59,733 bases of DNA from Planctomycetota bacterium (GTDB lineage: Bacteria > Planctomycetota > UBA1135 > UBA2386), in assembly GCA_029936315.1 (NCBI GenBank), contig JAPYTD010000010.1, positions 33,135 through 92,867 on the forward strand. The letters are read 5' to 3'. The translations under genes were made by a program, and so were the position numbers. Positions within the stretch are counted from its first letter, which is position 1. Each line of letters starts with the position of its first letter. Below the pieces are notes generated by a model that was given only the letters and a program-made list of their open reading frames with translations, was not told the origin of the DNA and did not search any database. Positions 1 through 9,583 of this stretch are shown here, piece by piece.

Positions 1-28
1 AGCTTGCTAACCCCGAGCGGTTAGCTTG

Positions 29-940
29 CTAGCCCAGCAAGCCGCGCCAGTGCGGGGCGTCGCGCTCCAGCCGCCACTTGGTCAGGTACTCCCCAAATGT
101 CGGGATGAGCTGCGCCGTGCTCGGACCTGCCGCCGGCTTGCCTTCTGCATCCGGGTGCAGCACGCGCCCGTTGAGTTGCGTTACCGGACCGATGTCTCGC
201 AGCGTACTCGACAAGAACAGCTCCTCAGCGGCGAGCAGATCGGCTTTGTTGAGTGTGCGCTCCTCGATCCGTTCGCCTGCCTGCGGCAAGAACTTGAGCA
301 GCGAGCTGCGGGTGATGCCGGCGAGGATGCCCGCCGTCAGCGGGGGCGTGCACCAGACGCCGTCGATGCGAGCGAACACGTTGGAGGTCGACGCTTCGGT
401 CACTGAGCCATCGGCGTTGAGCATCACGCAATCGGTCGCGCCGAGCGCTTTGGCCTCAGCCAGGGCCAGCACGTTGTTGAGGTAGTTGCCGCTCTTGCTG
501 GCTGGATCCAGCGCCCGGCGGTCATTGCGCAGCCGGTCAACGAGCGCCAGATGCACCGGCTTGCCGGTTGCCAGCGCCAGCGGCCGAACCATGATGACCC
601 AGCAGGGGGCGGAGTTGGCGTAGGCCAGGTCGATGTTGGGGGCATCGCCAGCGCCGCGGGTCACCACAATGCGCACGTAGCTGTCGCCGTGTGCCGCCGC
701 AGTAAGGGTCTCTTTGACCCTGTTTGCCATGGTTGCCTCACTCAGATCGAGAGCCATGGCGATGGACGCCGCCGACGCCTGTAGCCGCTGCCAGTGCTCG
801 GCCCAGAAAAGCGGCACACCATCGTGAGTTCTCACGACTTCATAGATCGAGTCGCCGAATAGGAAGCCGCGGTCGAGCACGGGGATACGAGCGTCGGCTT
901 CCGAACTGATGTGCCCATCAATGTTGCACAGGTTCGCCAT
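29..940 (-). CDS. Class IV PLP-dependent aminotransferase (BCAT/D-amino-acid transaminase-like)
   Basis: A 303-residue fold-type IV aminotransferase. The N-terminal stretch GHISSEADARIPVLDRGF is typical of branched-chain, D-amino-acid and aminodeoxychorismate lyase family members. The expected PLP lysine lies in DPASKSGNYLNN, and the phosphate-binding region is TEASTSNVF, followed by PPLTAGILAGITR. The protein is cytoplasmic, with no signal peptide. Its start lies only 32 bp from the divergently oriented purF start, so the two promoters must overlap or lie in the flanking coding DNA. Substrate (branched-chain amino acids, D-alanine or aminodeoxychorismate) cannot be fixed from sequence alone. 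The length is close to IlvE and Dat proteins. Confidence 0.9.
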   Translation of the reverse strand: MANLCNIDGHISSEADARIPVLDRGFLFGDSIYEVVRTHDGVPLFWAEHWQRLQASAASIAMALDLSEATMANRVKETLTAAAHGDSYVRIVVTRGAGDAPNIDLAYANSAPCWVIMVRPLALATGKPVHLALVDRLRNDRRALDPASKSGNYLNNVLALAEAKALGATDCVMLNADGSVTEASTSNVFARIDGVWCTPPLTAGILAGITRSSLLKFLPQAGERIEERTLNKADLLAAEELFLSSTLRDIGPVTQLNGRVLHPDAEGKPAAGPSTAQLIPTFGEYLTKWRLERDAPHWRGLLG

Positions 941-972
941 TGGTGGCGCGGATGGTAAGCTCCGGCGACTTC

Positions 973-2430
973 ATGTGTGGCTTCATCTCGATCTTCGGCC
1001 CAGCCGAGTCCGACGTCATCCAAGACGTCATCAATGGCCTTGTGGCCATCCAACACCGAGGGCAGGACGCGGCCGGGGCCGTCACCTTCAAAGACAAGTT
1101 CCAGGCCAAGAAGGGTCTAGGGCTGGTTCGCGAAGTTTTTGAGGATAAGCACATGCACCGGCTGAAGGGGCCGCTCGCGGTAGGCCATGTGCGCTACCCA
1201 ACAGTTGGGCTCGGCGACGACACCGACGTGCAGCCATTTTGGCTCGACTACCCGGTTGGCGTCGTCATGGCGCACAACGGCAACGTCACCAACTTCCACG
1301 AGCTGAGGCGCACCTACTTCGACAACCGCAAGATCACGTTGGGCAGCAACTGCGACCTCGAAGTCGTGCTCTATGTGTTTGCCGATGCGCTGATGCGGCG
1401 CGAAGCCGACAAGGTGGGTCTTGAGGATATCGAAGCGGGCGTCAAAGAGGTCTTCGAGAGGGTCAAGGGCGCCTATTCGGTCGTCGGGATCACCCAGGAC
1501 GGCATGTATGCCTTCCGCGATCCCTACGGCATCAAGCCGTGCATTCTCGGCAAGCGAGAGTCGCCCGAAGGCACCTTCTACGCGGTGGCCAGTGAGTCGG
1601 TCGTGCTCGACATTGCCGGCTATAAAGTCATTCGCGACCTCGCCGCCGGCGAGATGCTGTGGATCGGCGAAGACCGAGTGCCACAGTTCCGCCAGATCGG
1701 CAAGGCACCGCATCGCCCGTGCATCTTTGAATACGTCTACTTTGCGCGGCCCGACACCTTTCTCGACGGCGTCTCAGTACACGAGGCGCGCATGGAGATG
1801 GGTCGCCGCTTGGCGAAGCGATTCAAAGAGACCGGACTCGAGGCAGATTCCGTGATCCCAGTGCCCGAGTCGGCGCGCAGTGCTGCGCAGACGATGGCCG
1901 AAGGGCTTGGGTTGCCGTGTCGCGAAGGCTTCGTCAAGAATCGCTACGTCGGCCGAACGTTCATCATGGCGAACGACGAGATACGCCAGCGCACGATCCG
2001 CACCAAGCTCAACCCGATTCGTTCGGAGTTTGAAGGCAAGCGCGTGATCATCATCGATGACTCGATCGTGCGCGGAAACACCAGCCGCCACATGGTCAAG
2101 ATCGCGCGCGCCATGGGGGCAAAGAAGGTCTACCTGGCGTCCTACTCGGCGCAGTTGATGTATCCGTGCCTCTATGGCGTCGACATGGCGACCAAGCGTG
2201 AGTTCATCGCGCGCGACCGCACCGATGAGGAGATTGCCAAGGAGATCGGGGCCGATGCCGTCGTCTACCAGACGATCGATCAGATGGAGGGCGCGGTGCG
2301 AGCCGCCGGCAACAGCGACCTCAAGTTCTGCAAGGCTTGCTTCGAAGGCACCTACCCGACCGGTGACATCACCGATGAGATGCTCGGTGACATCGAGAAA
2401 GACCGCGTCGCTGCTGGCAGTTGCAAGTAG
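973..2430 (+). CDS. purF: Amidophosphoribosyltransferase (glutamine PRPP amidotransferase)
   Basis: First committed step of purine synthesis: PRPP plus glutamine gives phosphoribosylamine. The ATG at 973 is chosen because it places Cys directly after Met (MCGFISIFG), giving the N-terminal nucleophile of the Ntn glutaminase domain without a propeptide. The frame is open back to 940. Visible motifs are the glutaminase VGHVRYPTVG and MAHNGNVTN and the PRPP loop VIIIDDSIVRGNTSR. Four cysteines in RPCIFEYVYFARPD, YPCLYG and KFCKACFEGTYP match the [4Fe-4S] ligands of the Bacillus-type enzyme. 485 aa, normal length, cytoplasmic. It converges on the glycosyltransferase gene ten bases downstream. Confidence 0.97.
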   Translation: MCGFISIFGPAESDVIQDVINGLVAIQHRGQDAAGAVTFKDKFQAKKGLGLVREVFEDKHMHRLKGPLAVGHVRYPTVGLGDDTDVQPFWLDYPVGVVMAHNGNVTNFHELRRTYFDNRKITLGSNCDLEVVLYVFADALMRREADKVGLEDIEAGVKEVFERVKGAYSVVGITQDGMYAFRDPYGIKPCILGKRESPEGTFYAVASESVVLDIAGYKVIRDLAAGEMLWIGEDRVPQFRQIGKAPHRPCIFEYVYFARPDTFLDGVSVHEARMEMGRRLAKRFKETGLEADSVIPVPESARSAAQTMAEGLGLPCREGFVKNRYVGRTFIMANDEIRQRTIRTKLNPIRSEFEGKRVIIIDDSIVRGNTSRHMVKIARAMGAKKVYLASYSAQLMYPCLYGVDMATKREFIARDRTDEEIAKEIGADAVVYQTIDQMEGAVRAAGNSDLKFCKACFEGTYPTGDITDEMLGDIEKDRVAAGSCK

Positions 2431-2440
2431 CGCGAGAGGC

Positions 2441-3187
2441 TTACCCGGCAGCCGACTTGTTGCGCGGCACGTGGCCGCGTAACCGCGGCACCAACAGCAG
2501 CGCTTCGCGAGCGATCGCGCCATCCATCTTGGATTGGCCGACCCGGCGGTCGACGAAGTGGATTGGCACTTCGAGAACCTGGAAGCCGCGCCGCTTCATG
2601 CGAAACGCCATCTCGATCTGGAAGGCGTAGCCCTGCGCGTGCACGGCATCGAGGTCTAGCTGGCGCAGCGCGGCTACGTGAAAGCACCGGAAGCCGGCCG
2701 TGTTGTCACGAATGCCGGATCCCAAGATCATGCGGGCATACAGGTTGGCGCCGCGTGACAGCATGCGGCGGCGGAAGCCCCAGCCGACCGTGCAGCCTCC
2801 TTTGACGTAGCGGCTGCCGATCACCAACTCGGCCTTCTCCGAGGCATAGACGAGGCGCGGCAGGTCCCATGGCGCGTGGCTGAAGTCGGCGTCCATCTCG
2901 CAGACGCGTTCGTAGTCGCGTTCCATCGCGAACCCGAAGCCAGCGATGTAGGCCGTGCCGAGGCCCTGCTTGCCCAAGCGGTGCAGCACGTGGATGCGCG
3001 AGTCGGCGCTTGCCATGCGGTCGGCGATCTCCCCGGTGCCGTCCGGCGAACCGTCGTCAACGATCAACACGTCGCAGTCGAGATAGCTGTGCAAGGCTTG
3101 CACGATCGGCTCGACGTTGTCCTTCTCGTTGTAGGTCGGAATGACGACGAGTGTGCGCCACGGTGCTTTGTGCGCGCGCGTTGGCAC
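2441..3187 (-). CDS. Family 2 glycosyltransferase, polyprenol-phosphate mannose synthase-like
   Basis: The catalytic domain has the GT2 signature [16 protein letters not shown], the nucleotide-binding [16 protein letters not shown], the metal-binding DADFSH, and GSRYVKGG, all typical of dolichol-phosphate mannosyltransferase (Dpm1) and bacterial polyprenyl-phosphate sugar synthases. No C-terminal membrane segments are present, so it is a soluble or peripheral Dpm1-type enzyme. It would transfer a hexose from a nucleotide sugar to a polyprenyl phosphate at the inner membrane. I place the start at the GTG at 3187, nine residues before the conserved core. The frame stays open to 3448, but that extension is Arg/Gln/Ala-rich and unlike the family. 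The exact sugar is unknown. Confidence 0.85.
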   Translation of the reverse strand: MPTRAHKAPWRTLVVIPTYNEKDNVEPIVQALHSYLDCDVLIVDDGSPDGTGEIADRMASADSRIHVLHRLGKQGLGTAYIAGFGFAMERDYERVCEMDADFSHAPWDLPRLVYASEKAELVIGSRYVKGGCTVGWGFRRRMLSRGANLYARMILGSGIRDNTAGFRCFHVAALRQLDLDAVHAQGYAFQIEMAFRMKRRGFQVLEVPIHFVDRRVGQSKMDGAIAREALLLVPRLRGHVPRNKSAAG

Positions 3188-3497
3188 GGGCCCGCGACCG
3201 GCGGATGTGTGCGTCGTAGCTGATGCGACCGCCGCTACTTCGTCTTGATCAGCCAGAACAACAATGCGCGAGCTATCAACGCCGCTGCGCACTTTGCCTT
3301 CGACTTCTTGGAAGCCCCTGGCGACCACGATTGGTTCGGCCAGGGAACGTGGTCCCGGTGCCTGTCCCTGTTGGACCTGCTGCTGCGAGGGCGCGCGTGC
3401 TGATTGGGCCAATTCTAACCGCCGGGTTCGTGGTTGCGGGGCGCGCAATTATTGCGCGGCGCACATGGTAACCATCGCGCGCTGGTTGCGCGAAGAT
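3188..3497. other. Intergenic region upstream of the glycosyltransferase
   Basis: If the GTG at 3187 is the glycosyltransferase start, about 300 bp are left without a convincing gene. The minus-strand extension to 3448 is low-complexity. A plus-strand stretch of about 58 codons ending near 3400 has protein-like composition but no start that I trust. The right end holds a cluster of palindromes (see 3442-3458). Confidence 0.4.
3442..3458. repeat. Perfect 8-bp inverted repeat in a palindrome cluster
   Basis: CGCGCAAT, one base, then ATTGCGCG. It is followed at 3465-3475 by a second palindrome (ATGGT A ACCAT) and then by CGCGC/GCGCG arms running to the O-methyltransferase stop. It lies between two minus-strand genes, so it could be an operator or a transcript-end structure. 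No T-run accompanies it. Confidence 0.4.
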
Positions 3498-4145
3498 CTA
3501 GTCGCGCTTCACGCCGAAGAAGATGCCATCGCCGAGCGGCACGACAACCGACTGCAAGTTCGGTGCGGCCATCGCGGCGTCGAGGAACGCCCGCAATGCA
3601 ACCTCCTTCTCTTCGGTGCCATCGGCGATCTGACCGCCGGCGAGCACGTTGTCTGCCATCACCACGCCGCCTGGTCGCAACAGGCGCAGCGATTGTTCGA
3701 GGTAGTCGACGTAACCGGTCTTGTCGGCGTCGAGGAAGATGGCGTCTGTCTCGCCGTCGGGCAGTTTCCTAAGCGTGTCCGCAGCATTGCCGACGCTGAC
3801 CTCGATCTTGCCGGCCTGGTCCGAATTGGCAATCCACTTGCGCGCGAACTCGGCGTGCGCCGGTTCGATCTCGTGCGTGACGATTCGCCCAGCCGCCGGC
3901 ATGCCACGGGCCATGGCAATCGCCGAGTAGCCACCAAGGGTGCCCACCTCGATCACGTTCATGGCGTTCATCGCCCGGAGTTGCAACTGCAGATAGGCCG
4001 CTTGCTCGGGTGCGATGTGGATCTCGGGCAGGCCCGCCTTGGCGGCGGCGATGCGCAGCCCGGCCAGATAGTCGTCTTCGGCAATCGTCTTGGTGGCGAG
4101 GAAGGCGAACAGTCGTTCGTCTACTGGGGTGCTCGTCTTGGACAT
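3498..4145 (-). CDS. Class I SAM-dependent O-methyltransferase (CCoAOMT-like, family 3)
   Basis: A 215-residue SAM-dependent methyltransferase. It shows the SAM-binding motif I VIEVGTLGGYSAIAMA, an acidic strand IVTHEIEP, DAIFLDADKTGYVDYLE with the metal-binding Asp, and LLRPGGVVMADNVL. These are the hallmarks of caffeoyl-CoA/catechol O-methyltransferase-like bacterial enzymes. The ATG at 4145 (MSKTSTPVDE) gives the family length. The frame is open upstream to 4880, but that part is antisense to pyrE and should be ignored. Cytoplasmic. The start is separated by 90 bp from the divergent pyrE GTG, so this interval holds both promoters. Substrate unknown. Confidence 0.92.
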   Translation of the reverse strand: MSKTSTPVDERLFAFLATKTIAEDDYLAGLRIAAAKAGLPEIHIAPEQAAYLQLQLRAMNAMNVIEVGTLGGYSAIAMARGMPAAGRIVTHEIEPAHAEFARKWIANSDQAGKIEVSVGNAADTLRKLPDGETDAIFLDADKTGYVDYLEQSLRLLRPGGVVMADNVLAGGQIADGTEEKEVALRAFLDAAMAAPNLQSVVVPLGDGIFFGVKRD

Positions 4146-4235
4146 GCCAGATAGCGTAGGCAATGAGGCCTCGCGAGACTCGTTCTGAAATCCACAGCTT
4201 GGTCCCTGGGCCGCCACCCGGTATCCATTGAAGGC

Positions 4236-4802
4236 GTGACGACTCCCTTTGATCCAGCTGCTGCCAAGACTCGCCTGCTCGAACTGGTCCGTGAACGTGC
4301 CTACAAAGACGGCATCGACATCGTGCTCGCTTCGGGCAAGCGCTCCGACTTCTACATCAACGGCAAGAAGGTTTCGCTGCACCCCGAGGGGTTGTGGCTC
4401 ATAGCCAAACTGCTGCTCGAGAAGCTCAAGGCCTACCCCGAGATCACCGCGATCGGCGGTCTGACGCTCGGTGCCGACCCGCTCGCCAGCGCCGTCGCCG
4501 CGCTCTCCTACGAGTCGGGCCAGAACATCGGTGCGTTCTTGGTGCGCAAAGAAGCCAAGGGCCACGGCACGGGATCCCGCATCGAGGGCGACCTCGCGGC
4601 TGGTCAGAAGGTCTGCGTCATCGAAGACACGATCACGACCGGTGGTTCGGCCAAGAAGGCGATTGACGCCGTGCTCGGAGTTGGCGCGGTGCCGGTGGTC
4701 ATCATGGCGATCGCGGACCGCGAAGACCCCGATGCTGCACCGTTCCGCAAGGAGTTCAACGTTGAGTGCCTGGTGACCTTGAGCGAGATCCGCGGTTCGT
4801 GA
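4236..4802 (+). CDS. pyrE: Orotate phosphoribosyltransferase
   Basis: Converts orotate plus PRPP to orotidine 5'-phosphate in pyrimidine synthesis. 188 aa, GTG start (GTG ACG ACT). The substrate loop SGKRSDFYINGKKVSLHPEG, GGLTLGADPLASA, the flexible-loop RKEAKGHGTGSRIEG and the PRPP-binding VCVIEDTITTGGSAKKAI are all present, so the enzyme should be active. Its TGA overlaps the GTG of the next gene in a GTGA junction, which implies translational coupling with the MobA-NfsA fusion. Confidence 0.96.
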   Translation: MTTPFDPAAAKTRLLELVRERAYKDGIDIVLASGKRSDFYINGKKVSLHPEGLWLIAKLLLEKLKAYPEITAIGGLTLGADPLASAVAALSYESGQNIGAFLVRKEAKGHGTGSRIEGDLAAGQKVCVIEDTITTGGSAKKAIDAVLGVGAVPVVIMAIADREDPDAAPFRKEFNVECLVTLSEIRGS

Positions 4803-6175
4803 CCGGCAACGCCGGCAAGCGCACCGTGGCGATCGTGCCGGCGGCGGGGCTCGGCTCGCGAATGGGGCAGGACAAGGCACTGCTGGATCTTGGCGGCATG
4901 ACCGCGATCGAGCGCATTGCGGCGACTTGCCATGCGGCCGGTGTCGATGAAGTGTTGGTCGTTCGCCGTTCCGACGCAGCGCCGTTGCCGGATCACCTCG
5001 ATGTGCACGTAGTGACGACGGGTGACAAGGGCGAGATGGCGGACAGCCTGCGACTCGCCTACCTCAAGCTGCCGCGCGAGGCCGAAGCGGTGTTGGTGTT
5101 TCCCGTTGACCACGCTCTCGTCGAAGTTGACACGGTGTTGGCGTTGCGCGCGAAGCTGTTGCGCGAGGATTGTTCAATTGCGTTGCCGCTCTATCGCGGC
5201 AAGCCAGGTCATCCGATTGCGATGACGCGCCCCGTCTTTGCCGAGCTCGATCGCGATGGCACGATGCTCAGAGATGTCGTGCGCCGCGATGAGGCTCGCG
5301 TCGCCGTCGTGCCGACCGCCAACCACTGGGTGCGCGCCGACTTGGACCATCCCGAAGATTTGCGGTCTGCGAATTGTTCGCTGACTTCGCAGCCATGGAG
5401 CGCGGTGGCGCAGATGTTTCGGCACGCGAGCATCCGTTCGTACGAGTCGGATGCGCTGCCGAAAGCGCAGATTGAGCGGCTCGTCGATGCCGCGCGGCAT
5501 GCGTCCACGTCGAGCTTCATCCAGGCCTACTCGGTTGTTGCCGTAACGGACCAGGCAATCAAGGCGGACTGCGCACGCCTCTGTGCCGGCCAAGGCCACA
5601 TCTCCGAAGCGCCCGTGTTCTTTGCGATTTGCGCGGACTTGCACAAGATCGCGGTCGCGTGCGAGAAGAACGGTCGCAGCCTTCAGTCGGACAACCTCGA
5701 GCTGTTCCTGCAAGCCACGATCGATGCGGCGCTGCTTGGACAGAACCTGCAACTCGCTGGCGAAGCGGAAGGCCTCGGCGTGTGCATGATCGGCGCCGCG
5801 CGCAACCAACCGATCGAGATCGCGCAACGCTTGGCGTTACCGAAGCACTGCTTCGTCGTGTTTGGCATGACGATGGGCATCGCCAAGGAAGTCCCGCTAC
5901 CGCGCGGGCGCATGCCCCTTGAGGGCGTTCTGCATTGGGATCAATACGATCAGGACAGCATAGCTAGCGTGCTACAAGGCGCGGACGACGGCATGCGCGC
6001 GTGGGCGAAGCAGATCAACGCCGAACGCGGCGGCTACAGCGGTCGACCCGTCAACGAGACGAAGGGTTGGAGCGATCGCATGGCCAGGATGTGGGGTGGT
6101 GAGAGCAGCTACGCCAAGGCTCGTCAGGTGCTCGCGGACGAACTGAAGAGGCTTGGCTTTGGGGTTTTCGGTTAG
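4799..6175 (+). CDS. Fusion: MobA/MocA-like nucleotidyltransferase plus NfsA-like FMN nitroreductase
   Basis: One uninterrupted frame carries two recognisable domains. Residues about 9-189 form an NTP-transferase fold of the MobA/MocA (molybdopterin-nucleotidyltransferase) type: IVPAAGLGSRMGQDKALLDL, the metal-binding FPVDHALV, and GKPGHPIAM. Residues about 205-458 resemble the NfsA/FRP-type oxygen-insensitive flavin reductase family: FRHASIRSYESDALPKAQIE, SSFIQAYSVVAV, EAEGLGVCMIGAARNQP, and a C-terminal KARQVLADELKRLGF. The GTG at 4799 overlaps the pyrE stop (GTGA) and is preferred to the ATG at 4766. No signal peptide. Which nucleotide or cofactor the first domain handles, and whether it relates to the flavin domain, is unknown. 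Confidence 0.88.
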   Translation: MTGNAGKRTVAIVPAAGLGSRMGQDKALLDLGGMTAIERIAATCHAAGVDEVLVVRRSDAAPLPDHLDVHVVTTGDKGEMADSLRLAYLKLPREAEAVLVFPVDHALVEVDTVLALRAKLLREDCSIALPLYRGKPGHPIAMTRPVFAELDRDGTMLRDVVRRDEARVAVVPTANHWVRADLDHPEDLRSANCSLTSQPWSAVAQMFRHASIRSYESDALPKAQIERLVDAARHASTSSFIQAYSVVAVTDQAIKADCARLCAGQGHISEAPVFFAICADLHKIAVACEKNGRSLQSDNLELFLQATIDAALLGQNLQLAGEAEGLGVCMIGAARNQPIEIAQRLALPKHCFVVFGMTMGIAKEVPLPRGRMPLEGVLHWDQYDQDSIASVLQGADDGMRAWAKQINAERGGYSGRPVNETKGWSDRMARMWGGESSYAKARQVLADELKRLGFGVFG

Positions 6176-6207
6176 GCCCGCATTGGTAGGCGAAGACCTG
6201 CGGCGCA

Positions 6208-6229
6208 CGCGACCAATGACATAGTCGCG
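6208..6229. terminator. Possible hairpin between convergent genes
   Basis: CGCGAC, ten bases, then GTCGCG in the 54-bp gap between the fusion gene and the ABC-F gene stop codons. No T-tract follows on either strand, so it would be a weak or factor-assisted terminator at best. Confidence 0.25.
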
Positions 6230-7861
<1,632 letters not shown>

Positions 7862-7956
7862 TGGCGGCGAACACCATAGCGATGCCGTGCGTGCGAGAAA
7901 GGCTGCTTTGAGAACGTTGGCAGTCAGGCGATCCGCGAATCCTGCAACCGCGTCAC

Positions 7957-9072
7957 TTACGTAGACCGGCGGAAGAACGGATGCACCAGCTGTCGCCAGA
8001 ACCCCTGTGGTCCGATTCTGCCCCCCAGAAGTCCGTAGCCTGCCGGCCATTCGTCGCCGGGCATGTAGTGCGTGCCAAACAAACGATCGTAGATCGGCAG
8101 GTGAACGGCGAAGTTCTTGTCGGCAGGTGCAGTGGCGTGGTGCCAGTGGTGGAAGCGTGGTGTCGCGAGCCAAGGCTCGAGCCAGCGCGGCACGAAGCCC
8201 ACGTTGGCGTGCACGAAGGTTGCTTGGATCACCACGAACACGAGGTATGCACCGATCGCAGCTGGGTCGAATCCGAGCAGGAACAGGGGCGCGTAGATCA
8301 ACGCTCGCGTCAACACTGCGTCGATGAGGTGGAGCCGCGAGCCGGCGAGCCAGTCCATAGTCTGCGCGGAGTGGTGGATTTCGTGGAAGCGCCACAGCAG
8401 AGGCACTCGGTGGCAGGCGTAATGCACCCAATACTGCACGAAGTCGGCGATGAAAACCGCAGCAACGAACTGAACTACGAGTGGCCAGTCGTGCACGTGC
8501 CGTTGCAGCCACGGGGAGACCGCAAAGTCCATCGTCTCAGCGGGCTTGAGAACCAGGTATGTCGTCAACTGCACCAGGAGTGCACTGCTCAGAAACCACG
8601 CTAGATCCGTCCACCATTCATGACGAAACGTCGGTTGATCTCGGTGTCGTGGCCACAGTCGTTCTAGTGGCACGAACACTGCTGTGTAGATGAGTAGCGT
8701 GAGGGCGAATACATCGACCCCGAGCACGTGCTCGCTATCGCGAGTCGAACTGCGATCGACGAAGTGCATACACAGCACAGCAACTGCCGACGTCGCCAAC
8801 GCTACGACGCCGAGCGTCTTCGTTCGGCGCAACGCGAGCGACAGCACGCCTAGCACGCACGCGATGACCGTTGCAGCCTGCATGGAGTGCACCGCGATGT
8901 CACTGCGCAGCAGTTGGCGCAGTTCGGGCAACGACAACCAATGTGGCACGGCCATGCTGAACGCAAAAGCCATCGCTGCAATGCCGAGCACGGCGGCGAT
9001 TGTGCCGCTCAGCCAACCACTGCCGAAGCCTTGTGATTCGGTGGTGACAAGCCATTGGGGAGGACGCGCCAT
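7957..9072 (-). CDS. Sterol desaturase / fatty-acid hydroxylase superfamily membrane protein
   Basis: A 371-residue multi-spanning membrane enzyme with three histidine boxes of the di-iron hydroxylase superfamily: HYACH, HEIHH, and HHWHH near the C-terminus. About three extra N-terminal hydrophobic segments (residues 20-105) precede the catalytic half, which is longer than minimal ERG3/CrtZ-like members. Likely role: O2-dependent hydroxylation or desaturation of a lipid at the inner membrane. The start lies 72 bp downstream of the glycine-rich remnant stop on the same strand. Substrate not predictable. Confidence 0.9.
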   Translation of the reverse strand: MARPPQWLVTTESQGFGSGWLSGTIAAVLGIAAMAFAFSMAVPHWLSLPELRQLLRSDIAVHSMQAATVIACVLGVLSLALRRTKTLGVVALATSAVAVLCMHFVDRSSTRDSEHVLGVDVFALTLLIYTAVFVPLERLWPRHRDQPTFRHEWWTDLAWFLSSALLVQLTTYLVLKPAETMDFAVSPWLQRHVHDWPLVVQFVAAVFIADFVQYWVHYACHRVPLLWRFHEIHHSAQTMDWLAGSRLHLIDAVLTRALIYAPLFLLGFDPAAIGAYLVFVVIQATFVHANVGFVPRWLEPWLATPRFHHWHHATAPADKNFAVHLPIYDRLFGTHYMPGDEWPAGYGLLGGRIGPQGFWRQLVHPFFRRST

Positions 9073-9143
9073 GGAGTTGTAGTACAGCCCATCGTGCGTG
9101 GCGGCGAGAGATCACCCGGTGGCCCTGCCAAGCGGCCTTGGTC

Positions 9144-9325
9144 TTAGAAGCCGCCTCCGGTGCTGAAGCCCCCGCCGCCGCCACCAAAGCCGCCACCTGA
9201 GCTGAAGCCACCCCCGCCGAAACTACCTCCACTGGAACCACTGGAGCCGCCAAAACCGCCGCTGCCCGAACTGGCCGCCCGTAGCAGGCCGCCTAGGATC
9301 TGACCTGCCACCTCGGGCGGAGCTG
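9144..9325 (-). pseudogene. Truncated C-terminal remnant of a glycine-rich protein
   Basis: The minus-strand frame ends in about 40 Gly/Ser/Phe-rich residues (repeats such as GGSFGGGGFSSGGGF), preceded by EVAGQILGGLLRAASS. This resembles the C-terminal tail of a membrane or secreted protein, as in TPM-domain proteins. Coding character stops near 9325, where a different remnant begins on the other strand. The remaining upstream part of the frame is antisense to that remnant. I read this as a 5'-truncated gene. Parent family uncertain. Confidence 0.5.
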
Positions 9326-9534
9326 GGCTACATTGAGCTTTCTGGTAGCCAGAGCAATGCTTGCCAGTTCTTCGACATCGAAGCGATGATTGAGTGGCAC
9401 CCACTGCCGCTGGCGCACGTTTTTTTGGCTACCGCTTCATCAGCATCGATGGCGAGGGCGATATCGGAACAGCGAAATTCACTACCGACTTGCAGATCCA
9501 GGGTTGGGTCATGGGTGGTGGTCTTCGTTTCTGA
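9326..9534 (+). pseudogene. Frameshifted 3' remnant of an outer-membrane barrel gene
   Basis: Reading GYIELSGSQSNACQFFDIEA, then a shift in the T7 run near 9420-9426, then GYRFISIDGEG and a C-terminal WVMGGGLRF stop. This parallels the end of the intact gene immediately downstream (GRYIDFEAYASW, AGYRYILLDGYG, HISGGIRF). It is therefore the last quarter of a paralogue, without its 5' end and with one frameshift. It abuts the glycine-rich remnant head to head. Confidence 0.7.
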
Positions 9535-9583
9535 ACGCATGATCGACTGGCGTTTTGACGCCACTCAAGGGATGCTCGTGAAT

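Noticed and set aside
3210-3400. Plus-strand 58-codon stretch with protein-like composition (phrases such as [16 protein letters not shown])
   Set aside because: It has no credible start codon and I recognise no family; it might be a remnant but the evidence is too thin to list as a gene.
4146-4880. N-terminal extension of the O-methyltransferase frame
   Set aside because: Runs antisense through pyrE and its promoter; the conserved methyltransferase begins at 4145.
7862-8512. N-terminal extension of the ABC-F frame
   Set aside because: Overlaps the desaturase gene in another frame of the same strand and has no ABC-F character.
9150-9260. Periodic short repeats that could look like a CRISPR or minisatellite
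   Set aside because: They are Gly/Ser codon repeats of a glycine-rich tail, with no spacer-like unique units.
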